From assembly GCF_000424445.1 (NCBI RefSeq), contig NZ_AUJX01000034.1, positions 1-45,402 on the forward strand: a stretch of 45,402 nucleotides of DNA, in the 5' to 3' direction. The DNA comes from Oribacterium sp. NK2B42 (lineage in GTDB: Bacteria; Bacillota; Clostridia; Lachnospirales; Lachnospiraceae). The notes below the pieces were generated by a model. It ran no database searches. It worked only from the letters and a program-made list of their open reading frames with translations, and had not been told where the DNA came from. A program made the translations under genes and the position numbers. This document shows positions 15,405 through 23,733 of the stretch, one piece after another (position 1 is the stretch's first letter; every line of letters starts with the position of its first letter).

Positions 15405-17768
15405 TTAGACAAATCCTAAGGCAAGTCCCAAAATCCTCACCAGGAAAGCCACCATCCATGCAACGAAGCATTGGAAAAAAACTGTAATAATTGCTGCTCT
15501 TCCTCCGGACTCCTGTTTTACAGACGCAATAGCCGCAACACATGGAGTATAAAGAAGACAAAAAACAAGAAATACAAAGGCTGTCAGGCCGCTTAATTCC
15601 GCCCTTAGTCCGGAAGTCCCACCATAAAGCACAGTAAGCATGGAGACCACACTCTCCTTCGCAAGGAAGCCTGAGATTAGGGATGTCACTATCTTCCAGT
15701 TTCCGAACCCGAGAGGCGCGAATAATGGCGCGATGCCTCCGGCAAGTACCGCAAGTATGCTCTTTTCGGAATCCGTTACAAGGTTAAATCCGGGATCAAA
15801 ATTCTTTAAAAACCATACGGCGATGGTTCCGAGAAAGATAACCGTAAAGGCTCTCTGAAGGAAATCCTTTGCCTTATCCCACATAAGCATTACGACATTT
15901 TTAAGTCCCGGAAGTCTGTAGTTGGGAAGCTCCATAACAAAAGGAACCGCTTCTCCGGAAAACAGTGTTTTCTTTCCGATCAGAGCCACAACTATAGACA
16001 TGACTATACCGATAAGATAAAGAGCTATAGTCACGACAGCCGCATATTTCGGAAAAAATGCCGCCGCAAAGAAAGCATAGATTGGCATCTTTGCACTGCA
16101 GCTCATAAAAGGTATCAGAAGTCTCGTCATCTTTCGGTCTCTGTCGGAGGGCAGGGTTCTCGCAGCCATGATGGCAGGAACACTGCAGCCGAAGCCTATC
16201 AGCATCGGGACGATACTTCTGCCGGATAGTCCCAGTTTTCGCAAAAGCTTATCCATAAAGAACGCGACTCTCGCCATATAGCCGCTGTCTTCAAGCATAG
16301 ACAAAAAGAAGTAAAGCACCACAATGATAGGAAGAAAGCTAAGCACCGAGCCTACACCCTCAAATATAGCGTCAATAACAAGTGAGTGAATAGGGGCGGA
16401 GACATTGGCAGAAGTCAGAGCTGAATCCACTATCTCTGTAAGGTTTCCTATAAGCACCTCCAGAATTCCCTGGAAGAAGGCTCCTATCACGTTAAAAGTC
16501 AGGAAAAAGACCAGACCCATTATAATTATGAATGCCGGTATGGCAGTCCACCTTCCGGTAAAAAATTCATCCAGCTTCCGGCTTCTGGTGTGTTCCTTAC
16601 TTTCATGAGGTTTGACCACCGTCTGCCTGCAGATTCTGTGAATGAAGGTGAAACGCATGTCTGCAATGGCTGCTGCCCTGTCGAGACCACGTTCCTCTTC
16701 CATCTGTGAAACGATATTTTCAAGAGCTGCTGCATCATGTTCATGCAGCCCCAGAGCATCCTTAACCAGCTTGTCTCCCTCTATCATCTTGCTTGCAGCA
16801 AAACGGACCGGTATCTCTGCTTTTTCCGAATGATCCTCTATCATGCTCATAACGGCATGAATGGCACGATGCACGGCACCGCCATGATCATCCTTCCCGC
16901 AGAAGTCCTTCCTGCCGGGTTTTTCATTATATCTTGCTATATGTACAGAATGCTCTATAAGTTCTTTGATTCCCTGATTTTTTGCGGCAGAGATGGGGAT
17001 GACCGGCACCTGCATGAGCTGCTCCAGGAGGTTGACATTAACAGTGCCTCCGTTTCCCGCCACTTCATCCATCATATTGAGGGCGATGACCATAGGTATA
17101 TCCAATTCCATAAGCTGCATGGTCAGGTACATGTTCCGCTCAATGTTTGTGGCATCAACGATATTGATGATGGCTGAAGGCTTTTCCTCCAGAACAAACT
17201 GCCTGGAGACCACTTCCTCACTTGTATAGGGCGAAAGGGAATAGATTCCGGGAAGGTCCACGACTTCCGTGTCGGGATACCCCTTTATGGGGCCGCTCTT
17301 TCTGTCTACTGTAACTCCGGGAAAATTGCCCACGTGCTGATTTGCTCCCGTGAGCTGGTTAAACAATGTCGTCTTTCCGCAGTTCTGATTACCCACAAGT
17401 GCGAATGTCAGCTTTCCGGTTCTTGCTTCTTTACCCTTATGTTCAACATAGTATTCATGTTTATCGGCTACCTCACCAAGAGACGGGTGTGGGATATCCT
17501 TAAATGAATCCGGCTTCTCATCCGCTTCCTGACCGCTCCCGCTTCGCACATCCCTGATAACGATCTTTTCTGCATCCGCAAGTCTGATAGTCAGCTCATA
17601 GCCGGCTATCCTAAGCTCCATGGGATCTCCCATCGGAGCAAATTTTATAAGTGTCACATCCACTCCGGGTATAAGTCCCATGTCAAGAAAATGCTGACGT
17701 AAGGCACCTTCCCCGCCTATGCTTTCGATAGTGGCTGTTTTTCCTTTTTCCAATTCTTTTAAAGTCAA
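15405..17768 (-). CDS. feoB: FeoA-FeoB fusion, ferrous iron transporter
   Basis: This protein of about 787 residues fuses an N-terminal FeoA SH3-like domain (about 1-75) to FeoB. The G-protein domain has G1 GNQNCGKTT (about 126-134), G3 DLPGIYSLS and G4 NMMDE. The membrane part contains two Gate domains, including GFGCSVPAIMAART. It imports Fe2+ across the cytoplasmic membrane. The frame is open from an ATG at 17798, but the TTG at 17768 is preferred: it has a perfect AGGAGG eight bases upstream and gives the conserved start (M)TLKELEKGKTATI. The nuclease gene follows 15 bp downstream. Confidence 0.93.
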   Translation of the reverse strand: MTLKELEKGKTATIESIGGEGALRQHFLDMGLIPGVDVTLIKFAPMGDPMELRIAGYELTIRLADAEKIVIRDVRSGSGQEADEKPDSFKDIPHPSLGEVADKHEYYVEHKGKEARTGKLTFALVGNQNCGKTTLFNQLTGANQHVGNFPGVTVDRKSGPIKGYPDTEVVDLPGIYSLSPYTSEEVVSRQFVLEEKPSAIINIVDATNIERNMYLTMQLMELDIPMVIALNMMDEVAGNGGTVNVNLLEQLMQVPVIPISAAKNQGIKELIEHSVHIARYNEKPGRKDFCGKDDHGGAVHRAIHAVMSMIEDHSEKAEIPVRFAASKMIEGDKLVKDALGLHEHDAAALENIVSQMEEERGLDRAAAIADMRFTFIHRICRQTVVKPHESKEHTRSRKLDEFFTGRWTAIPAFIIIMGLVFFLTFNVIGAFFQGILEVLIGNLTEIVDSALTSANVSAPIHSLVIDAIFEGVGSVLSFLPIIVVLYFFLSMLEDSGYMARVAFFMDKLLRKLGLSGRSIVPMLIGFGCSVPAIMAARTLPSDRDRKMTRLLIPFMSCSAKMPIYAFFAAAFFPKYAAVVTIALYLIGIVMSIVVALIGKKTLFSGEAVPFVMELPNYRLPGLKNVVMLMWDKAKDFLQRAFTVIFLGTIAVWFLKNFDPGFNLVTDSEKSILAVLAGGIAPLFAPLGFGNWKIVTSLISGFLAKESVVSMLTVLYGGTSGLRAELSGLTAFVFLVFCLLYTPCVAAIASVKQESGGRAAIITVFFQCFVAWMVAFLVRILGLALGFV

Positions 17769-17862
17769 GCTGAATTCCTCCTGAAAATCGATAAGCATAT
17801 TATTGCACTAAACCGGCATGAAAGTCGAGATGATATTACGGAGATTCTCTAAAAGCAAAAAA

Positions 17863-17887
17863 GAGAAACGCCGGTTAAGCGTTTCCC
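17863..17887 (-). terminator. Terminator of the HD-protein group
   Basis: On the minus strand GAAACGC-loop-GCGTTTC is followed by CTCTTTTTTGCTTTT. It separates the HD gene from feoAB, so feoAB should have its own promoter in the following 70 bp. Confidence 0.75.
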
Positions 17888-17895
17888 TTTGCAGG

Positions 17896-18510
17896 TTAAT
17901 CGGATATCTTCTTTTCTATCTCCCTGAGGTCCAGGTTTCCAAACAACTTACTGCAGAGTTCATCATATTCTTTCCAGGCGTCGCTGTCTGAAAAGTCCTT
18001 TGCCAGAATATCCCTCAGGGTCTGGTAGTACCACCCCTGAAATACCGGATCAGACTGATTGAAACGATCCCAGAAAGAGTCACGGTCACTTTCATAATCC
18101 CTGACGGAGGCACGTATATTGGAAAGCTTGTCTCCGAGACAAATAAGCTTCGTCTCATATTCTGCCTGTTCGATGTGATCGATGGTTTCCTTCTTCCTTA
18201 TGACCCAGGTACTCTCACGGGGCTGATCATTTCTTTTGTTCTCAGTTTCATTTTGAACCAGGTCCGCAACTCTTTTCCCGTAACGGATTTTTATATCCTC
18301 ATAGCCATAATCCGTATCCTCTATTACATCATGAAGCAGTGCCGCTATGATAACATCCTCATCCTCTGTGATAGAAGCTACGATCATAGAACACTCGATT
18401 GGGTGAATGATATAAGGCACATCCGAACCTTTGCGCATTTGTTTTCTGTGGGCATGGGATGCAAACTGTAATGCATCCTGATATCGTTTTCCGGAAAAAA
18501 TATGATCCAT
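17896..18510 (-). CDS. HD-domain hydrolase related to the SpoT/RelA hydrolase domain
   Basis: This 204-residue cytosolic protein carries metal-binding HD motifs: H in YIIHPIECS, HD in ALLHDVIEDTDYGYEDI and the later CLGDKLSNIRA. The layout matches stand-alone MESH1/SpoT-like hydrolases of (p)ppGpp or similar nucleotides, though the C-terminal third is not standard. The ATG at 18510 was chosen over an upstream one because AGGAG precedes it and it avoids overlap with the HlyD gene, whose stop is 19 bp away. No synthetase domain is present. Confidence 0.82.
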   Translation of the reverse strand: MDHIFSGKRYQDALQFASHAHRKQMRKGSDVPYIIHPIECSMIVASITEDEDVIIAALLHDVIEDTDYGYEDIKIRYGKRVADLVQNETENKRNDQPRESTWVIRKKETIDHIEQAEYETKLICLGDKLSNIRASVRDYESDRDSFWDRFNQSDPVFQGWYYQTLRDILAKDFSDSDAWKEYDELCSKLFGNLDLREIEKKISD

Positions 18511-18529
18511 AATGGTTTCTCCTAAATGG

Positions 18530-19489
18530 TTACCCGGCCACACTCAGGCTTTCAGCTTCATTAAGCTTAACACTATCCTGTGGGACTTCATCTGTACCTT
18601 CTGTTGTTTCATTATAACCGAATCGAACTTCCGCTCTCTGATCATCGCTGAGTTCCCGGGGATCATATATGATCGCCCTTACCCTGTGATGTCCCGATGC
18701 ATCCACTGTACGATCGATTTCGGTTATACTGCCTCTGTGATCAACTTCATCTGCGGTCACTGTCACCGGTTCACCGAGAAAAATATCAGGAAATAAATCC
18801 TCCTTCACTGTGAACTCTATATATTTTATCTCTGTTTCCGTTATCCCGCAAAGCCTTGTCCCACTGGAAATGTCTTCCTTTTTTTCAAGGCGAAGATCTG
18901 TGATAACCCCATCCGCCGGAGCTGTGATATAACTGTTTTCCACAGCTATGTCATACTTTATCTTAGCCATATCGGATTTTTTTATGATTTCGGCAAGCTT
19001 CTCCGTGCATCGGTTCAATGCTTCCGCCTGAGTCTTGTAGTCCTCCGGGGTCATTTCGCCCTTATTGTACAAAGGCGTTATCCTTTTCAGTTCCTCCGCT
19101 GCCGCAAGGGTTTTTTCTTTTACAGGCTCAATGTTTCCGATGGCTTCATCCCAGGCTTTCTTTAACTTCTTGGCTTCTTCCCGGTTATCGATAAGCATTA
19201 AGGGATCCCCTCGTTTAACAGCATCGCCGGACTTTACATAGAGTCCGTAAACTTTCCCGTTAACGCGGGATATGAAGTCGAAGCTGTCCATGGTCCCTAT
19301 GACTCCTTTATAGGATTCCACCTGAAATTCTGCCAATGTCTCTGTCTCAATATTTGAAGCAAGCCTGCCGTGAACAGCGATAGCTATATCTTTGGCATTA
19401 ACACCTTTTTTATACACAAAGTAAGAACAAAGGCCTATCACTATCAAAATGACCCAGAGGCCTTTTATGACCTTGCCTTTCTTCCACAT
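18530..19489 (-). CDS. HlyD-like membrane fusion (adaptor) protein without an obvious transporter
   Basis: This 319-residue protein has one N-terminal membrane span (about 9-26). An extracellular adaptor follows: a lipoyl-like half (FISRVNGKVYGLYVKSGDAVKRGDPLMLI), a helical hairpin (about 107-165), the second lipoyl half (NSYITAPADGVITDLRLEKKEDI) and a beta-barrel region. Such proteins link an ABC or RND pump to the outside, but no pump gene is adjacent. Neighbours are an upstream acidic lipoprotein (112 bp away) and a downstream HD hydrolase. The acidic tail (TTEGTDEVPQDSVKLNEAE) is unusual. Confidence 0.83.
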   Translation of the reverse strand: MWKKGKVIKGLWVILIVIGLCSYFVYKKGVNAKDIAIAVHGRLASNIETETLAEFQVESYKGVIGTMDSFDFISRVNGKVYGLYVKSGDAVKRGDPLMLIDNREEAKKLKKAWDEAIGNIEPVKEKTLAAAEELKRITPLYNKGEMTPEDYKTQAEALNRCTEKLAEIIKKSDMAKIKYDIAVENSYITAPADGVITDLRLEKKEDISSGTRLCGITETEIKYIEFTVKEDLFPDIFLGEPVTVTADEVDHRGSITEIDRTVDASGHHRVRAIIYDPRELSDDQRAEVRFGYNETTEGTDEVPQDSVKLNEAESLSVAG

Positions 19490-19601
19490 AATGAAAACCC
19501 CTCCTGCGAAAAATAAACTTATGTCATTTCCTTATCTATAAGAATACAATATATCTCCTCCCAATTCAAAATGAATGCTTCATGCGAAGACATTTCCTTT
19601 A

Positions 19602-20882
19602 TCAATGAAGTTCGGCCCTGCTGTCCTGCGAAACGGCGGTGATGTGATTCTCGGATTTAAGCATTGCCATCAGGAAATCCATCTGATCCTGATTGGAGGC
19701 ACTGTCACAGGAAAATGCATACATATCAAAATTCTGATAATCATAGAGCAGCCGTAGATCATATTTCGAGGAAAGACCACCAAGCTCGGCGGGATCCAGC
19801 TTCTCATCCACAGATACGATAACCACATTTGTGAATGTATCCGTTCCGGTGTTTGCATATGTATTGGTATAAGTATCGGTAGAGGTATATCCAGTGGTTG
19901 GACTAAATTCCGGCTCAGTAGTTTCTGAATAATCACCAAGTGTGGGATAATTGACTGTAGGCTCTGTCTCCTCCTCATATATCTCTTCTTCCGTTTCTTC
20001 CTCTGTTTCCTCTTCTGTTTTCTCTTCTGTTTCTTCTTCTGTCTCTTTTTCTGTCTCTATCTCCTCTTCAACAACGACTGCCTGTGTATACCTGATATTA
20101 TTTCCGGCTCTGTTATCATTCTCCGTCTCATCTTCATCTTCTGTGTCTCTTTGTTTTTCAGACTTTACAGATTTTTCGCCTGCATCAGTCCCGGTAGTTG
20201 TTACCTCTTCACTTTCATCGGTCTCCTGCAATATAACATTACCATCGGCATCAGTTTCAAGCGAAATCTTACTGCCATCGGGAGCAGTGCTTTCATCCGT
20301 TTTACTGCTTTCTTCTGTTTCCGGCACGGCTTCCGGCAAAACACCTGTTATTCCCTGGCGCACAATCGCCCACTTATCCTTCATGGTGTCATCGTAGGAT
20401 ATTTCTTTCCCTATTTCCAGATCGCCGGCATCCTCAAGCATTCCGCTTATGGAAAAAAAATCGTTCAGAATTGTATCTGTGTAATAATCGATACCATCCC
20501 AGGTCTTCAAAAAATCTCTCCGGTCATCGTCACTTAAGGAATCATAAAACTCCCTGACAACAGGAGTAATGATGTTTAACGAATATTCACCCTCTCTTGT
20601 TAACCTGAGAAGCTGTACTGACTGATGTAAAGTCTTAAGAGACGCCCCCGAAGAGCCCTCTATGCCTAAACACCTTTCCAGTCTCTGTCTGAGAGCATTT
20701 TTAAGCGCCTCTTCCCCTATCAAAGCCTCATTTTCTTCTTCATCAGCAGCACCGGTCTCAACTTTTGTTATGACTTCCTTCGGCTTTTTTGTAGAGGTTT
20801 TAGTTTTTTTGTCAGAGCCACAGGCACAGAACAATAATATAGACATTATAAGAGCTATGTATACTGATTTTTTAATCTTCAT
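19602..20882 (-). CDS. Acidic repeat-rich lipoprotein with an S8-propeptide-like C-terminus
   Basis: This 426-residue exported lipoprotein has signal MKIKKSVYIALIMSILLFCAC with a lipobox-like cysteine near residue 19-21. A helical domain (about 45-190) follows. Next is a long Ser/Thr/Asp/Glu linker containing a tract of ETEEETEE-type units and a TNTYANTGTDTFTN stretch. The last 75 residues (VVIVSVDEKLDPAEL ... DLRLLYDYQNFDMYAFSC) resemble the propeptide/inhibitor-I9 fold of subtilases, but no protease domain follows. The start MKIKK is preferred over an upstream ATG. It probably shares a transcript with the HlyD-like adaptor. Confidence 0.7.
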   Translation of the reverse strand: MKIKKSVYIALIMSILLFCACGSDKKTKTSTKKPKEVITKVETGAADEEENEALIGEEALKNALRQRLERCLGIEGSSGASLKTLHQSVQLLRLTREGEYSLNIITPVVREFYDSLSDDDRRDFLKTWDGIDYYTDTILNDFFSISGMLEDAGDLEIGKEISYDDTMKDKWAIVRQGITGVLPEAVPETEESSKTDESTAPDGSKISLETDADGNVILQETDESEEVTTTGTDAGEKSVKSEKQRDTEDEDETENDNRAGNNIRYTQAVVVEEEIETEKETEEETEEKTEEETEEETEEEIYEEETEPTVNYPTLGDYSETTEPEFSPTTGYTSTDTYTNTYANTGTDTFTNVVIVSVDEKLDPAELGGLSSKYDLRLLYDYQNFDMYAFSCDSASNQDQMDFLMAMLKSENHITAVSQDSRAELH

Positions 20883-20996
20883 AATGCATCCCCCGCAAAG
20901 CATTCGATGCCTTATACATGATCAGGCATACGACCGGATTCGAATCCGTATATCAGATACTTCGGCTAAAAAATCAGCATAAATAAATAAAAACAA

Positions 20997-21030
20997 GCAA
21001 GGCAGGCGGAATTCCTTCCACCTGCCTTGC
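20997..21030 (-). terminator. Terminator of the Na+/alanine symporter gene
   Basis: GCAAGGCAGGTGG and CCGCCTGCCTTGC form a 13-bp stem with one wobble, then a T-rich run on the minus strand. It lies 47 bp past the symporter stop. Confidence 0.85.
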
Positions 21031-21076
21031 CCGGCAATGTTATTTATCATTTCAAAATCGAAATTTTGTTACGGGG

Positions 21077-22471
21077 TCACTTAAAATGCTCTTTAGTAAG
21101 AGAAATGACCTTTGGAGACATTATCAAAATCGCAATAAGGTTCGGAACCGCCATAAGTCCGTTGGTGGTATCTGCAATCTCCCATACAAGGCTGAGCTGA
21201 ACTGTGGAGCCCACAACTATGAAAATAACATAGATTGCCTGATATACGATGATAGCCTTTGTGCCGAACAGGAACTCAAGGCATCTTGAACCGTAAAGGC
21301 TCCATGAAAGGAGCGTTGAAAAGGCAAATAAGGTGATGCATGAAGCGATAATGATAGATGCCCATCTTTCACCAAATGTTGTACTGAAGGCCATGATAGT
21401 CAGATCTGTACCGGCGGACTTTCCATAAAAGTTGTCTGCACAGCCGGAGATAAGGATGGCAACCGCTGTAAGTGTACAGATAACAATTGTGTCCATGAAT
21501 ACTTCAAAAATACCGTAAATAGCCTGATGAACCGGATGATCAACATCTGACGCCGCATGTGCTATAGCCGCTGTACCGAGACCGGCCTCATTGGAGAAGA
21601 TGCCTCGTCCGAAGCCTGCCTTTGCTGCCTGCTGAATAGTAACACCCAGGAGCCCTCCGCTTATAGCCGCAGGAGCAAATGCTCCTGTAACTATCTTTGA
21701 AAAAACTTCGCCAAGACTTCCGATATGAGTGATAACAACGATTACAGAAACAATAATGTAAACCAAAGCCATGATAGGAACCAGCTTTTCGGTAACATTA
21801 CCTATTCTCTTCATTCCGCCGAAAAGAACCAGTACGGTAAGGATCGCTCCGATTATTCCGATGACCATGTATATTCTCTGCAGGTTATCACCTGAGATTT
21901 CAGAATCGAATGACTTGACCACAGATCCTATGGATGTAGCGATGGTGTTGATCTGGGTCATATTACCTATACCCAGAGACGCTATAGCTCCGAAAGCGGA
22001 GAACAGGATGCCTAACCACTTCCACTTTTCTCCGAGACCGTTCTTTATATAATACATAGGGCCGCCTACATAGTCTCCTGCTTCGTTCTTCTCACGATAA
22101 TGAACAGAAAGTACTATTTCGGCATATTTTGTACACATTCCGAAAATTGCTGCAACCCACATCCAGAAGATGGCTCCCGGACCACCCATAGCTATGGCGC
22201 CGGCAACACCTGCGATATTTCCGGTACCCACCGTTCCCGCAAGGGCCGTAGTCAGGGCCTGGATGGGAGTAAGTGTACCACTCTCACTGGACCGTTTTTC
22301 AAAAAGTCTGCCGAGAGTGTTCTTCATTACATATCCAAATTTTGTAAACTGGAGGAATCCCAGTCTGACCGTGAAATATATTCCGGTACCTACCAAAAGG
22401 ATAAGGGTTGGTACTCCCCAGACAATACTATTTAGCTCACTTGAAATTTTACTTATAAGTTCCACTTTCAC
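21077..22471 (-). CDS. Sodium/alanine (glycine) symporter, AGCS family
   Basis: This 464-residue multi-span membrane protein has the AGCS signature in ALAGTVGTGNIAGVAGAIAMGGPGAIFWMWVAAIFGMCTKYAE (about 72-114). Further blocks include GGPMYYIKNGL and GRGIFSNEAGLGTAAIAHA. It takes up alanine or glycine with Na+. Length and topology are normal. It is monocistronic, with GTGTGTGAAAGTGG before the start and its own terminator. It faces the secreted wall-binding protein divergently. Confidence 0.94.
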   Translation of the reverse strand: MKVELISKISSELNSIVWGVPTLILLVGTGIYFTVRLGFLQFTKFGYVMKNTLGRLFEKRSSESGTLTPIQALTTALAGTVGTGNIAGVAGAIAMGGPGAIFWMWVAAIFGMCTKYAEIVLSVHYREKNEAGDYVGGPMYYIKNGLGEKWKWLGILFSAFGAIASLGIGNMTQINTIATSIGSVVKSFDSEISGDNLQRIYMVIGIIGAILTVLVLFGGMKRIGNVTEKLVPIMALVYIIVSVIVVITHIGSLGEVFSKIVTGAFAPAAISGGLLGVTIQQAAKAGFGRGIFSNEAGLGTAAIAHAASDVDHPVHQAIYGIFEVFMDTIVICTLTAVAILISGCADNFYGKSAGTDLTIMAFSTTFGERWASIIIASCITLFAFSTLLSWSLYGSRCLEFLFGTKAIIVYQAIYVIFIVVGSTVQLSLVWEIADTTNGLMAVPNLIAILIMSPKVISLTKEHFK

Positions 22472-22611
22472 ACACCTCTGCTTTAAAGTACTAAGTCATA
22501 AGTTTACCATAATTTCATGCATAAACCTAGCACTAAATCCATCGCCGAAAACCGTCCCCGATGGATTTCTTGTGTCATTACTGATTTTTAACAACATTTT
22601 TATCAGTTTTT

Positions 22612-22664
22612 TGGTATAATAGAAATATATTTTTATATATCTATATTTGGTAGATAATTCTACC
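22612..22664 (+). promoter_or_regulatory. Extended -10 promoter and leader hairpin of the wall-binding protein gene
   Basis: TGgTATAAT at 22612-22620 is a good extended -10, with no convincing -35. The short leader contains GGTAGA-taat-TCTACC (22649-22664), which would form a hairpin about 45 nt before the start codon. Confidence 0.55.
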
Positions 22665-22708
22665 CACAAGGTATATGTTGCGTGATTTTTTTCAAAAGGA
22701 GGTTACTG

Positions 22709-23524
22709 ATGAAGTTAAAAAAGACATTGACGACACTTGGGCTGACATGCTTTCTCGTGATGATGTTCAGCCTTACTGCATTGGCACACTCAGGTGTTTG
22801 GGAATGGGGCGATTACGGATGGTGGTATAAATACACTAACGGTTCATATCCGAAGGACGGTATTTACACAATCGATGGAAAGAAATATTATTTTGATAAG
22901 CATGGCTGGATGAAAGAAAACTACTGGTATGATCCCGGCAGTGGCTGGCGTTACTTTACGGGAAGCGGTGCCATGGCGCATGATCAGTGGGTCGGAGACT
23001 ATTATGTCGGTTCCGATGGTATAATGCTTACAAGTACCTGGACTCCTGACGGATATTATGTCGATGCAACCGGGAAATATGATCCTTCCAAAGGCAGACA
23101 AGGCAGTTCAGATGACATCTGCGAATACTACTCTATCGATGGATACTATGATAACCGCGATCAGTCCGGCTACAACAGTGATAAGAGAGTTGATCTATGG
23201 GTAGACGTCAACCCCAGTGATGACTATCTTGCAACCTTGAATTTTGGATTATACATGAGTTCCGGAACACCTTACGACCTCTATGATTCTGCTAATCCAA
23301 ATGGTGATACATTAAATATGGCAACCGCAGACGGCTACGAATGGGGTGGCAGAAGTACCATATCAGACAAGTGGTATGACATGACCTATAACGGCAAAGA
23401 TACCATCACCCTCCAATGGAGAAGCACTGCCTGGACATCTTCAGGAAAGCTTGTATTCAAAAGACGCAACGGCGGAAGAATCCTTAAAACATGGGATTAC
23501 GAAGGTTCAGGTGGTGTTGGCTGA
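22709..23524 (+). CDS. Secreted protein with cell-wall/glucan-binding repeats
   Basis: This 271-residue exported protein has a signal peptide (about 1-27, ending LTALA-HS). Trp/Tyr/Gly-rich repeats of the choline/glucan-binding type follow, about 28-130 (GWWYKYTNG, GKKYYFDKHGWM, GWRYFTGSGAM, GYYVDATGKY). After these comes a different C-terminal domain of about 140 residues rich in Trp, Tyr, Asp and Ser that I do not recognise. The repeats suggest attachment to wall polymers. AAAGGAGG precedes the ATG at 22709. The gene stands alone with its own promoter and terminator. Confidence 0.85.
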   Translation: MKLKKTLTTLGLTCFLVMMFSLTALAHSGVWEWGDYGWWYKYTNGSYPKDGIYTIDGKKYYFDKHGWMKENYWYDPGSGWRYFTGSGAMAHDQWVGDYYVGSDGIMLTSTWTPDGYYVDATGKYDPSKGRQGSSDDICEYYSIDGYYDNRDQSGYNSDKRVDLWVDVNPSDDYLATLNFGLYMSSGTPYDLYDSANPNGDTLNMATADGYEWGGRSTISDKWYDMTYNGKDTITLQWRSTAWTSSGKLVFKRRNGGRILKTWDYEGSGGVG

Positions 23525-23572
23525 TACACAAAAATATACAGAAATCTTTTTCTACATATTTCGACACAATAG

Positions 23573-23639
23573 TTCCGCGGGAACCGGTTCTCGTCGGCGA
23601 TAATCGTCTCCGATGAAAAACGTAGTTGAAACCCCATCG
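23573..23639. other. G+C-rich palindromic patch
   Basis: Overlapping palindromes TTCCGCGGGAA (23573-23583) and GAACCGGTTC (23581-23590) are followed by a CGATG...CATCG hairpin reaching the terminator. Composition differs from the A+T-rich surroundings. No gene fits, and it may be a REP-type remnant. Confidence 0.4.
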
Positions 23640-23646
23640 AAATGCC

Positions 23647-23688
23647 AAAAGGCATCTAACCTGACTGTTCAGATTAGATGCCTTTTTT
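23647..23688. terminator. Bidirectional terminator between the wall protein gene and the rbs operon
   Basis: AAAAGGCATCTAA pairs with TTAGATGCCTTTT around a 15-nt loop, with T-runs on both strands. It ends the plus-strand wall protein gene and the minus-strand ribose operon. Confidence 0.88.
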
Positions 23689-23733
23689 ATACTTTTAAAA
23701 AAATCAGATGAAGTCTCCAACTAATTGCATATC

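Noticed and set aside
19951-20397. Plus-strand frame rich in serine opposite the lipoprotein
   Set aside because: It is the complement of the Glu/Thr repeat tract and has no start signals. The minus-strand lipoprotein explains the open frame.
22472-22708. A glycine or other riboswitch upstream of the alanine/glycine symporter or wall protein gene
   Set aside because: Only a short hairpin and A+T-rich DNA are present; no conserved riboswitch core could be recognised.
23484-23720. 78-codon minus-strand frame across the palindromic patch
   Set aside because: It runs through a terminator hairpin, has no ribosome site and gives a basic, non-natural-looking protein.
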